From UBA964 sp031382085 (GTDB taxonomy: Bacteria; Pseudomonadota; Gammaproteobacteria; Steroidobacterales; Steroidobacteraceae), in contig JANMYM010000030.1 of NCBI GenBank assembly GCA_031382085.1, positions 62,001 through 126,000 of the forward strand: a stretch of DNA of 64,000 nucleotides, read 5' to 3'. Both the position numbers and the translations under genes were made by a program. This document shows, piece by piece, positions 25,554-35,287 of the stretch. The notes under the pieces were generated by a model. It was given only the letters and a program-made list of their open reading frames with translations, was not told the DNA's origin and ran no database searches. Position 1 is the first letter of the stretch. The number at the start of each line of letters is the position of its first letter.

Positions 25554-27113
25554 TCAGTCGACCGGAAAGCTGACCCCTTGGGCAAGCGGCAAACCGCGAC
25601 CGTAATTGATCGTATTGGTGGCACGGCGCATGTAGGTCTTCCAGGAATCAGAGCCCGCCTCGCGACCGCCGCCGGTTTCCTTTTCGCCGCCAAACGCACC
25701 GCCAATCTCCGCCCCGGAGGTTCCGATGTTGACGTTGGCAATGCCACAATCGGAACCGACTGCGGAAACGAAACGTTCCGCTTCCCGCAGGTCGAGCGTG
25801 AATATCGATGACGACAGGCCCACCGAGACCGCGTTGTTCATCGCGATCGCCGTGTCCAGGTCGTCGTACTTCAAGATGTACAGGATCGGTGCGAAAGTCT
25901 CACGCAGGACCGGGCCCTCGTGGCCGGGCATTTCGACCAGCGCCGGGCGCACATAGAATCCCTGCGGTGCCACCGCCGCAAGTTGCCGCTCGCCGCCGGT
26001 CACGATGCCGCCCAGTTGCCTGGCCTCCTGCAGCGCGGCCTGCATGTTGCGAAAGGCGGCTTCGTCGATCAGCGGCCCGACCAGCGTGTTAGCGTCGAGC
26101 GGACTGCCAACAACCACGGATCCCACGACCCGCTGTAGCTGCGGCACGAACTGCTGGTAGATGCTCGAGTGCACGAACAGACGCCGCAGGCTGGTGCATC
26201 GTTGCCCCGCAGTGCCCATGGCGGCAAATGCGACTGCCCGCAGCGCCTGCTTCAGGTCCGCCGACGGCGCGATGATCGCGGCATTGTTGCCGCCCAATTC
26301 CAGCAGGCTGCGTGCAAAGCGCTTGGCTAACAACGGGCCGATCTGCCGGCCCATATTGACGGAACCCGTGGCCGAAACCAGCGGCACGCGCTGATCCGCT
26401 ACCAGCGCTTCGCCGACGGCGCGGCCACCGATCAGCAATTGCTGCAATCCAGGTGGTGCATCAGGTCCAAATGCCTGCGCTGCTTTCTGGAACAGGGCGT
26501 GCAGGGCCAGCGACACCAGCGGCGACTTTTCCGACGGTTTCCAGGCGATGGCATTGCCACAGACCAGCGACAGCGACGCATTCCACGACCAGACCCCGAC
26601 CGGAAAGTTGAAGGCCGTGATGACGCCGACCACGCCTAACGGGTGCCAGGACTCCATCATCCGGTGTTCGCCGCGTTCCGACGCGATCGTCAGGCCATAC
26701 AATTGCCGCGACAGCCCGATTGCGAAATCGAATATATCGATCAGTTCCTGAACCTCGCCGATACCTTCCGACAGAATCTTGCCGGCCTCGATTGAGACCA
26801 GACGCCCAAGCTGGGTCTTGGTGCGCCGTACCTCGTCGTTCATCAGCCGCAGCAGTTCGCCGCGGCGCGGCGCGGGCAGGGTGCGCCATTTCAGAAACGC
26901 AGCGTGCGCATCAGCCACGGCGGCGTGCACTTCGGCCGCGCTGTGTTCGCGCAAGCGGCCAATGATCTCGCCATTTACAGGCGACCGTGCAACCAGCACG
27001 TCGGGCCCGGCATGGTTCAGGACCTCACGGGATACGCCAAACTGCGCCAGCAGATCAGCTGCTTCTGCGGCCAGGCCCGAGCTTGGGACTGAAAACGATT
27101 TTGTCGCGCCCAT
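25554..27113 (-). CDS. amaB: ALDH7-type aldehyde dehydrogenase (aminoadipate semialdehyde type)
   Basis: A 519-residue NAD-dependent aldehyde dehydrogenase closely resembling antiquitin/AmaB, which oxidises alpha-aminoadipate semialdehyde/piperideine-6-carboxylate in lysine breakdown. Diagnostic runs are 'GEVQELIDIFDFAIGLSRQL', 'VGVITAFNFPVGVWSWN', 'SLLELGGNNAAI', the catalytic Cys in 'GTAGQRCTSLRRLFVHSS', and the C-terminal 'YMRRATNTINYGRGLPLAQG'. I chose the ATG at 27113, preceded by GGAGA, over an open extension to 27221. A glutaryl-CoA dehydrogenase elsewhere in the window also fits lysine catabolism. Confidence 0.85.
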   Translation of the reverse strand: MGATKSFSVPSSGLAAEAADLLAQFGVSREVLNHAGPDVLVARSPVNGEIIGRLREHSAAEVHAAVADAHAAFLKWRTLPAPRRGELLRLMNDEVRRTKTQLGRLVSIEAGKILSEGIGEVQELIDIFDFAIGLSRQLYGLTIASERGEHRMMESWHPLGVVGVITAFNFPVGVWSWNASLSLVCGNAIAWKPSEKSPLVSLALHALFQKAAQAFGPDAPPGLQQLLIGGRAVGEALVADQRVPLVSATGSVNMGRQIGPLLAKRFARSLLELGGNNAAIIAPSADLKQALRAVAFAAMGTAGQRCTSLRRLFVHSSIYQQFVPQLQRVVGSVVVGSPLDANTLVGPLIDEAAFRNMQAALQEARQLGGIVTGGERQLAAVAPQGFYVRPALVEMPGHEGPVLRETFAPILYILKYDDLDTAIAMNNAVSVGLSSSIFTLDLREAERFVSAVGSDCGIANVNIGTSGAEIGGAFGGEKETGGGREAGSDSWKTYMRRATNTINYGRGLPLAQGVSFPVD

Positions 27114-27257
27114 AAAGGTCTCCGGAATGCGAACCGATGCGAAGGGGCGCGGATTATCTAGGGTTATCTGCGGCACGGCAAATCCGGCGGCCAAAAGGAA
27201 ACGCCGGTTGCAAAGCTGCATCCGGCGCTCCTGGACCGAAGGCTAATTCGGGGGGGC

Positions 27258-28550
<1,293 letters not shown>

Positions 28551-28575
28551 GTCAGCCTCCTCGTCGTTAGGATGA

Positions 28576-30195
28576 TCAATTCAGGTATTCGTAAGCGGGC
28601 AGGGTCAGGAATTCATCGAAATAATCGCTTTGCACCATCTGCGAAAAAAGCCGGGCGGCGGTTGGAAATACGCCGGCCGCAATGCGCTTGAGGCCGATTT
28701 CGCCGTGGATTCGCATCAATTCCTCCGCTAACAAGCGCTCGAAACGATCGATGGTGATGATTTTTCCGTCATCGGTCCGGCAGCCGTGATGTATCCACTG
28801 CCAGACTTGCGCGCGACTGATTTCGGCGGTGGCCGCATCCTCCATCAGGTTGTAAAGCGGCACGCATCCATTACCGCGCAGCCAGGCCTCGAGATACTGG
28901 ACGCCAACGCGAATGTTATGGCGCAATCCTGCTTCGGTAATCACGCCCGCCGGGGCGCGCAGCAGGTCGTCGGCCGTGATTTTTTCATCGGACAGCGGGC
29001 GCGTGACCTGGTTTGGACCGGTCAGCACGGCATCAAATGCCGCACGCGCAATATCCGCCAGTCCCGGATGCGCAATCCAGGTGCCATCGTGGCCGGCGTT
29101 AGCCTCGCGGGCCTTGTCCGCGGCCACCTTCTTCATCGCCGCGGCGTTGGCAGCAAGATCGTTGCGGATGGGAATCTGCGCCGCCATGCCGCCCATCGCG
29201 TGGGCGCCGCGGCGATGACAGGTCTGAATCAGCAGCGTCACGTAGGACTTCAGGAAGTGGCTCTCCATGGTCACGCTGGCACGATCCGGCACCACGAACG
29301 CGGGGTTCAGCCGGAATTTCTTGATAAAGCTGAAAATGTAATCCCAGCGCCCGCAATTCAGGCCAACGATGTGGTCGCGCAATTCGTAGAGGATTTCGTC
29401 CATCTCGAACGCCGCCAGAATCGTTTCAATCAGCACCGTGGCCTTGATGGTGCCGCGCGGAATTCCCAGCGCATCCTGCGCCACATTGAACACGTCATTC
29501 CACAGCCGTGCCTCGAGGTGGCTTTCCATTTTCGGCAGGTAGAAATAGGGCCCGGTGCCACGGCGCCGGAGTTGCTCGTGGTTGTTAGACAGGTAGACTG
29601 CAAAATCGAACAGCGCGCCCGAAATCGCCGCGCCATCGACCAATACGTGCTTTTCGGGCAGGTGCCAGCCGCGCGGGCGGACGATCAGCGTCGCGGGTCG
29701 CTCGCTCAATCGATACTGCTTGCCCGATTCCGGGTCGGTAAAGCTTATGGTCCCGGCAACCGCGTCGCGCAGGTTGATCTGGCCATTGATCACGTTGGCC
29801 CAGGTCGGCGAATTTGAGTCTTCAAAATCCGCCATGAAGCACTGCACCGGGGCGTTCAGTGCGTTGATGATCATCTTGCGATCGACCGGCCCTGTGATCT
29901 CAACCCGGCGGTCTTGGAGGTCCGCGGGGATGGGTGCGATGCGCCAGTCGCCGGAGCGGATCTGCGCAGTTTCCGGTAGAAAAGCGGGTCTCGCACCCGC
30001 ATCGATCTGCGCCTGGCGCACCTGCCGCCCCCGCAGCAGGGCCTGACGCCGAGGCTCGAACTGCTGATGCAGATCCATGAGGAGCGCCAGGGCTTGGGGA
30101 GACAGGATCTGTTCCTGACCGGCGAGGGCAGGGCCAATGAGTTTCAGCGACTTGGGTGCCATGGTCGCTTTCATGGAGTTTGCAGCAGCGTTCAT
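28576..30195 (-). CDS. aceB: Malate synthase A
   Basis: Condenses glyoxylate and acetyl-CoA to malate. The 539-residue length is that of isoform A. 'FMADFEDSNSPTWANVINGQ', 'IVRPRGWHLPEKHVLVDGA', 'KMESHLEARLWNDVF', 'RGTIKATVLIETILAAFEMD' and 'GLNCGRWDYIFSFIK' are hallmark segments. It is divergent from the RamB/ScfR-like regulator gene at 30265, with a shared 69-bp control region that contains a candidate operator. Confidence 0.96.
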   Translation of the reverse strand: MNAAANSMKATMAPKSLKLIGPALAGQEQILSPQALALLMDLHQQFEPRRQALLRGRQVRQAQIDAGARPAFLPETAQIRSGDWRIAPIPADLQDRRVEITGPVDRKMIINALNAPVQCFMADFEDSNSPTWANVINGQINLRDAVAGTISFTDPESGKQYRLSERPATLIVRPRGWHLPEKHVLVDGAAISGALFDFAVYLSNNHEQLRRRGTGPYFYLPKMESHLEARLWNDVFNVAQDALGIPRGTIKATVLIETILAAFEMDEILYELRDHIVGLNCGRWDYIFSFIKKFRLNPAFVVPDRASVTMESHFLKSYVTLLIQTCHRRGAHAMGGMAAQIPIRNDLAANAAAMKKVAADKAREANAGHDGTWIAHPGLADIARAAFDAVLTGPNQVTRPLSDEKITADDLLRAPAGVITEAGLRHNIRVGVQYLEAWLRGNGCVPLYNLMEDAATAEISRAQVWQWIHHGCRTDDGKIITIDRFERLLAEELMRIHGEIGLKRIAAGVFPTAARLFSQMVQSDYFDEFLTLPAYEYLN

Positions 30196-30227
30196 GGGGC
30201 CAATTTAGGCGATTTTGCCACGTGTTT

Positions 30228-30256
30228 TTGACTATAGAAATTTCACAGTGTAAATT
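30228..30256 (+). promoter_or_regulatory. Promoter of the glyoxylate-shunt regulator gene
   Basis: TTGACT (30228-30233) and TAAATT (30251-30256) are separated by exactly 17 bases. The -10 ends eight bases before the ATG at 30265, so transcription would begin at or within two bases of the start codon and give a leaderless message. No Shine-Dalgarno is visible. Confidence 0.6.
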
Positions 30257-30257
30257 T
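30238..30257. promoter_or_regulatory. Candidate operator between aceB and its regulator
   Basis: AAATTTCACAGTGTAAATTT is an imperfect inverted repeat: AAATTTCACA mirrors TGTAAATTT around a central G with one base missing from the right arm. It covers the spacer and -10 of the regulator promoter and lies 43 bases upstream of aceB on the other strand. A regulator bound here could repress itself and control the glyoxylate shunt. Binding is inferred. Confidence 0.5.
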
Positions 30258-30264
30258 AACAACT

Positions 30265-31827
30265 ATGGACACCATACGTCGCAAGACCCACCTGCTCGGT
30301 ATCAAACTCAAACAGCTGCGCAAGCGCAACGGCCTGACACTGGACGAGGTCTCCTCCCGGTGCGTGTCGGAGGACGCGGAACTGGCGCCGTCAGTTTCCT
30401 ACCTCAGCATGATCGAGAGCGGCAAACGCGTGCCGTCAGAGGAAATGCTCGAGCTGATAGCCAAGGTGTTTCAGCGCGACGTCGCCTGGTTCCTGGATGA
30501 GACTACAGCACCCGAAGCCTCGCCCGCAGCGTCTCGTCGTGGCGGCCAGCCGGCAATGCCACTGGAGCCCTCATTCCTTTTTTCGCGTGACTTGTTGCAG
30601 GTTGCAATTCCGGAATTACTGCAGCAGACCGGCACGACAGGGCGGCAGTTTGCGCATTTGCTGATCCGTTCGCACCAGGAAATTTCACGTAACGATTTTC
30701 CTGAACTGGAGCGGGCCGCCGACAGCGTCGGCATGCGGCGCTTTCCGTTAGGTGTTGAAGACCTGCTGGTCCTTTGCAAAAAGCTGAACCTGGAGATCCG
30801 CTGGTTTGACCGCCGCCCGCTGCTGGCGCGCGACAAGGAACGCGAGGTGCGCAGCATGGTGCGTTCGTTTTACGAGCCGCCTGGCATTCTGTACGTGAAC
30901 AAGGCGCTGCAAAGCGATCCCGCGCGGCTGAAATTCGATCTCGCGGCTCACATTGCGCACAAGGTGCTGCATGGCGGCGATGGCCTCAAGTCGGCTCATG
31001 CCAGTGGCGGCGAAATGGGTGGCAGCCCGGAGGAGAGCGGCGCGGGCGCATCGGCCATCAACCCCAATGACGTGCTGCACGCCTGGCGCGATTTTGAATG
31101 CTCATTTTTTGCCGGCGCTCTGTTAGCACCGAAAGCCGCGTTTCGGCGTTTCCTGACGCAGCAGCAATACCGCGTGGACGAGATCTGCAAGCTGCTCGAG
31201 CTGACACCGGCGGTGGTCATGCGGCGCATGACCAAGGTTTCGCCTTATCCCTACTGGCATTTTTTTGACGCCTACCCGCCGGGATATCTGCGCGCGGTCT
31301 ACCGGGGCAACGGCATCCCCTTGCCCTGGGGCAATATGGCGCAGGTGTCGGATCCTTGCCCGCAATGGGCGGTATTTCGCATGCTCGACGACCAGGGCGC
31401 GAAGTCCGGTGCGCAGATTTCACTGCTGCGCGACGGTGATCGCTCGCTGCTGTATTGCTGTTATTCCAAGCGCACCAGCGACATGGCCGGAAATCCGCAC
31501 GTGTTGTCGGTCGGCGTCGACTTGTTGCCGGCGCTGGATGCCAATCACGAGGACTCGGCGTCGATACTTGACGCAATATTCGACGAGTGCCGGCGGCGCA
31601 AGCGCGACGCGCGGGTGCCGGCGCCCGCCGCTGCGGCGATTGCGCGAATTGCGTCGGTGCTGAACATTTCCTGGCTGACCGAGGCGCTGAACGCGCCGGC
31701 CCGCATTATCTGCCCGCGCAGCTCGGCCTGCCCGCGATCGGATCGCTGCGAGGGCGCGAACCTGTCCAGAGCGCGCACTATCACCGATGTCCGGGCGGAA
31801 ATCCTGCAAGGTATCAACAAGCGATAA
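30265..31827 (+). CDS. RamB/ScfR-like XRE regulator (short-chain fatty acyl regulator family)
   Basis: A 520-residue cytoplasmic regulator with an N-terminal XRE helix-turn-helix (residues about 10-75; 'IKLKQLRKRNGLTLDEVSSR', 'YLSMIESGKRVPS'). A middle IrrE/ImmA-like segment follows, then a C-terminal domain with a Cys cluster (CPRSSACPRSDRC). This architecture matches RamB of Corynebacterium and related regulators of acetate, propionate and glyoxylate genes. The expected HExxH metalloprotease motif is degenerate (AAHIAHKVLH), so it probably senses a ligand and does not cleave. It is divergent from aceB-aceA, its likely targets. Confidence 0.85.
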   Translation: MDTIRRKTHLLGIKLKQLRKRNGLTLDEVSSRCVSEDAELAPSVSYLSMIESGKRVPSEEMLELIAKVFQRDVAWFLDETTAPEASPAASRRGGQPAMPLEPSFLFSRDLLQVAIPELLQQTGTTGRQFAHLLIRSHQEISRNDFPELERAADSVGMRRFPLGVEDLLVLCKKLNLEIRWFDRRPLLARDKEREVRSMVRSFYEPPGILYVNKALQSDPARLKFDLAAHIAHKVLHGGDGLKSAHASGGEMGGSPEESGAGASAINPNDVLHAWRDFECSFFAGALLAPKAAFRRFLTQQQYRVDEICKLLELTPAVVMRRMTKVSPYPYWHFFDAYPPGYLRAVYRGNGIPLPWGNMAQVSDPCPQWAVFRMLDDQGAKSGAQISLLRDGDRSLLYCCYSKRTSDMAGNPHVLSVGVDLLPALDANHEDSASILDAIFDECRRRKRDARVPAPAAAAIARIASVLNISWLTEALNAPARIICPRSSACPRSDRCEGANLSRARTITDVRAEILQGINKR

Positions 31828-31844
31828 CCCTGTGCAGCGTCGTG

Positions 31845-32396
31845 CTACAGATATCGAATCAGGCCAGTCGAGCTGTGCTCGCGGGGCTTGCCGGGCGCCA
31901 ATTGTCGTCCAAGGTATACAAACCCGATTATCTGGTCGTCGGCCGCAAAACCCAGCGATTGTCTGACGCCGGCATCGTAGGCGGGCGCGCCTGTTTTCCA
32001 CATGGAGCCGAAGCCGAGCGCCTCGGCCGCTAACAACATGTTCTGGATGGCTGCGCCGACTGCAACGATCTGTTCAATTTCCGGGATTTTGTGTCCTGCT
32101 GTGACATGCGCTGCCACCGCGATGATCATCGGCGCGCGCAGCGCCTTGGCTTTCTCGGCCGCCAGCATCTCGGCGCTCGCATCGGCATGGTTGCGCAACA
32201 GCAGGTCGGCCATTGCGTCCGCCAGAATGCCGCGGCCCGGACCTTGCATGACCGCGAATCGCCATGGCGACAGGCGCCCGTGGTCCGGGGCGTGGACCGC
32301 GGCGTGCAGAATCTTTTCGAGCTGTACCTTGTTAGGCGCGGGTTCGGTCAGGCGCGAGGCCGAAGACCGGTCCTCGATGGCTGCAATAATGTCCAT
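31845..32396 (-). CDS. Nitroreductase family protein (YdjA-like)
   Basis: A 183-residue FMN-dependent oxidoreductase. The N-terminal 'IEDRSSASRLTEPAPNKVQL' carries the FMN-binding RxSxxR-type segment. 'HAAVHAPDHGRLSPWRFAVM' and 'LAAEALGFGSMWKTG' further down match the small YdjA subfamily. The ATG at 32396 has a GGAA Shine-Dalgarno; the open frame extends 22 codons upstream but lacks the family match. Physiological substrate unknown. It is divergent from cysD. Confidence 0.85.
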   Translation of the reverse strand: MDIIAAIEDRSSASRLTEPAPNKVQLEKILHAAVHAPDHGRLSPWRFAVMQGPGRGILADAMADLLLRNHADASAEMLAAEKAKALRAPMIIAVAAHVTAGHKIPEIEQIVAVGAAIQNMLLAAEALGFGSMWKTGAPAYDAGVRQSLGFAADDQIIGFVYLGRQLAPGKPREHSSTGLIRYL

Positions 32397-32480
32397 GCCG
32401 GGTTCCTTTCGAATGGCGCTAGAATACCCTGTCATGAAATCCGTGTTCAACAATCCTCGCACGCGGGCGGGTCCGCTACC

Positions 32481-33383
32481 ATGAAATGCCTAACGCATCT
32501 GGAGCGCCTCGAAGCCGAGAGCATTCATGTCCTTCGTGAGGTCGTGGCGGAGTGCGACAAGCCGGTCATGCTCTATTCAATCGGCAAGGACAGCGCGGTA
32601 ATGCTGCATTTGGCTCGCAAGGCGTTCTACCCAGCGCCACCGCCGTTTCCGCTATTGCATGTCGATACCACCTGGAAATTTCAGGCGATGTACGAGTTTC
32701 GCGACCGTGTGGCTCGCGAAAGTGGTATGGAACTGTTGGTACATGTGAATCAGGACGGGCTCGCACAAGGCGTTAACCCGATCACGCACGGTTCAGCAGT
32801 GCACACGGACGTCATGAAAACCCAGGGATTGAAACAGGCGCTGGACAAACATGGGTTTGATGCGGCGTTTGGCGGCGCGCGTCGCGATGAAGAAAAAAGC
32901 CGCGCCAAGGAGCGCGTGTTTTCCTTTCGTTCGGCGCAGCATCGCTGGGACCCGAAGAACCAGCGGCCAGAGCTCTGGTCGCTCTACAACGCACGCAAGC
33001 AAAAGGGCGAAAGCATTCGGGTATTTCCGATCTCCAACTGGACTGAGCTTGATGTCTGGCAATACATTTATCTTGAGAATATTCCGATCGTGCCGCTGTA
33101 TTTTTCAGCCGAACGGCCGGTGGTCGAGCGAGATGGTGCGCTGATCATGGTTGATGATCATCGGTTGCCCCTGAATCCGGGCGAAAAGCCTGCGATGAGA
33201 TACGTGCGTTTTCGCACGCTCGGTTGTTATCCGCTCTCCGGTGCGGTTGAAAGTCGCGCCGCTACCTTGCCGGCCATCATCCAGGAAATGCTGCTCGCAA
33301 CCACCTCGGAGCGACAGGGACGCGTCATCGATCATGACTCCGCCGGTTCGATGGAAAAGAAAAAACAGGAAGGGTATTTCTGA
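32481..33383 (+). CDS. cysD: Sulfate adenylyltransferase subunit 2
   Basis: The ATP pyrophosphatase subunit that, with CysN, activates sulfate to APS. The PP-loop 'PVMLYSIGKDSAVMLHLARK' is near residue 30; 'FGGARRDEEKSRAKERVFSF' and 'FPISNWTELDVWQYI' follow. At 300 residues it matches E. coli CysD. The start chosen is the ATG at 32481; upstream reading overlaps the divergent nitroreductase. It overlaps cysNC by one base (TGATG). Confidence 0.95.
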   Translation: MKCLTHLERLEAESIHVLREVVAECDKPVMLYSIGKDSAVMLHLARKAFYPAPPPFPLLHVDTTWKFQAMYEFRDRVARESGMELLVHVNQDGLAQGVNPITHGSAVHTDVMKTQGLKQALDKHGFDAAFGGARRDEEKSRAKERVFSFRSAQHRWDPKNQRPELWSLYNARKQKGESIRVFPISNWTELDVWQYIYLENIPIVPLYFSAERPVVERDGALIMVDDHRLPLNPGEKPAMRYVRFRTLGCYPLSGAVESRAATLPAIIQEMLLATTSERQGRVIDHDSAGSMEKKKQEGYF

Positions 33384-35245
33384 TGGCGCACCAGCACAAG
33401 AGCCTGCTGCGCTTCATCACCTGCGGTTCGGTAGATGATGGCAAATCGACGCTGATCGGTCGCCTGTTGTATGAATCAAAAATGATCTTCGAGGATCAGT
33501 TCGCGGCGCTCGAGCGCGATTCCAGGAAAGTTGGCACGCGCGGCGCGGATATCGATTTCGCACTGCTGGTCGATGGGCTCGCAGCCGAGCGCGAGCAGGG
33601 CATCACCATCGATGTCGCCTACCGGTTCTTCTCCACCGAGAAACGCAAATTCATCGTGGCGGACACGCCGGGGCATGAGCAATACACGCGCAACATGGTG
33701 ACCGGCGCCTCGACCGCCGATCTTGCGGTGGTCCTGATCGATGCCCGCAAGGGCGTGCTCGTTCAAACTCGCCGTCACAGCTATCTGGTCTCCTTGTTAG
33801 GGATCCGGCACGTGGTGCTCGCCATCAACAAGATGGACCTGATGCAATATTCCCAGGAGGTCTACGACCGGATCCTCGCAGATTACCGCGAGTTCGCCGC
33901 GCGTATCGGCCTCACGGATATCACACCGATCCCGATGTCGGCCGTGGGGGGCGACAACATCATCGAGCACGGCGCCAACATGCCCTGGTTTCGGGGACCA
34001 ACGCTGATGCAGCATCTCGAGTCCGTCGATGTGGGCGACGACCTGCCTGACAAACCATTCCGCCTGCCGGTGCAGTGGGTGAATCGGCCGAACCTGGACT
34101 TCCGGGGTTTCGCAGGTCAGATTGCCAGCGGCACTGTGAAGGTCGGTGACAAGTTGCGTGTGCTGCCCTCGGGCCGCGAGAGTTCAGTTGAACGCATTGT
34201 GACCGCTGGTGGTGACATCAGTGAAGCCGTCGCAGGTCAGTCGATCACGCTAACGCTGACCAGCGAGGTTGATGCCAGTCGCGGCGATGTGCTGGCAGCG
34301 GCTGATTCGCCGCCCGAGACCGCCAATCAGTTCGAATCCACCGTGGTCTGGATGCATGACGATCCGATGCTGCAGGGTCGTGCCTACCTGATGAAGATTG
34401 GCGCGCGGACGGTGTCGGCCACCGTGATGCCGCTCAAGTACCGGATCAACGTCCATACGCTCGAGCACGTGGCAGCGGAAAAGCTCGAGCTTAATGACAT
34501 CGGCGTCTGCGAGCTGGAGCTGGATCGTAGTATTGCCTTCGAGCCCTACGCCCGGGATCGTACGTTGGGGGGATTTATCCTGATTGATCGAATGACTAAC
34601 AACACCGTCGGCGCGGGAATGATCAACTTTTCCCTGCGCCGTGCGCAAAACGTGCATTGGCAGGCGCTTGATGTGAACAAGGCCACGCGAGCAGCCCGCA
34701 AGGATCAGAAGGCCTGCGTGTTGTGGCTGACAGGCCTGTCCGGCGCCGGCAAGTCAACGATTGCGAACTTGGTCGAAAAGCAGTTGCTGGCGATGGGCCG
34801 GCACACGTATTTGTTAGATGGCGACAACGTCCGCCATGGCCTCAACAAGGATCTGGGTTTCACGGCCCAGGACCGCGTGGAAAATATCCGCCGCGTTGCC
34901 GAAGTCGCCAAACTCATGGCCGATGCGGGGCTCATTGTGCTGGTGTCCTTCATCTCGCCGTTCCGGTCGGAGCGGCGCATGGCGCGCGATCTGCTGGAGC
35001 CGGGCGAGTTTTTCGAGGTTTTTGTCGATACGCCGTTAGCCGAGGCAGAGAGACGGGACGTCAAAGGCCTATACAAGAAAGCGCGCAGCGGGCAGCTCAA
35101 GAATTTTACGGGCATCGACTCGCCCTACGAAGCGCCCGAGCATCCCGAGCTTCGACTCGACACGACCATGCTGGATCCGGCAGAGGCGGCGGAGCGTATT
35201 GTAGAAATGCTGCGCGCCGCGCGCGCCCTGGATGCCGCTGGCTGA
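33383..35245 (+). CDS. cysNC: Bifunctional sulfate adenylyltransferase subunit 1/adenylylsulfate kinase
   Basis: A CysN-CysC fusion (NodQ type) that makes APS and then PAPS. The N-terminal GTPase has 'GSVDDGKSTLIGRLLYESK' (about residue 17), 'DTPGHEQYTRNMVTGAS' and NKMDLM, followed by two beta-barrel domains. The APS kinase begins near residue 440 with its own P-loop 'LWLTGLSGAGKSTIANLVEK' and 'DGDNVRHGLNKDLGF'. The 620-residue length fits the fusion. It is coupled to cysD by a TGATG overlap. The downstream AACS gene is convergent. Confidence 0.96.
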   Translation: MAHQHKSLLRFITCGSVDDGKSTLIGRLLYESKMIFEDQFAALERDSRKVGTRGADIDFALLVDGLAAEREQGITIDVAYRFFSTEKRKFIVADTPGHEQYTRNMVTGASTADLAVVLIDARKGVLVQTRRHSYLVSLLGIRHVVLAINKMDLMQYSQEVYDRILADYREFAARIGLTDITPIPMSAVGGDNIIEHGANMPWFRGPTLMQHLESVDVGDDLPDKPFRLPVQWVNRPNLDFRGFAGQIASGTVKVGDKLRVLPSGRESSVERIVTAGGDISEAVAGQSITLTLTSEVDASRGDVLAAADSPPETANQFESTVVWMHDDPMLQGRAYLMKIGARTVSATVMPLKYRINVHTLEHVAAEKLELNDIGVCELELDRSIAFEPYARDRTLGGFILIDRMTNNTVGAGMINFSLRRAQNVHWQALDVNKATRAARKDQKACVLWLTGLSGAGKSTIANLVEKQLLAMGRHTYLLDGDNVRHGLNKDLGFTAQDRVENIRRVAEVAKLMADAGLIVLVSFISPFRSERRMARDLLEPGEFFEVFVDTPLAEAERRDVKGLYKKARSGQLKNFTGIDSPYEAPEHPELRLDTTMLDPAEAAERIVEMLRAARALDAAG

Positions 35246-35287
35246 GCCCTGCGTCACAACCGCAGTACCTGCGTCCAAAGCGTCATC

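Noticed and set aside
28786..29817. A 343-codon open frame on the plus strand
   Set aside because: It is antisense to aceB, whose protein match is unequivocal. No motif was found in it.
33383..35245. cysN and cysC as two separate genes
   Set aside because: A single open frame of 620 codons runs through both domains with no stop or internal start signal.
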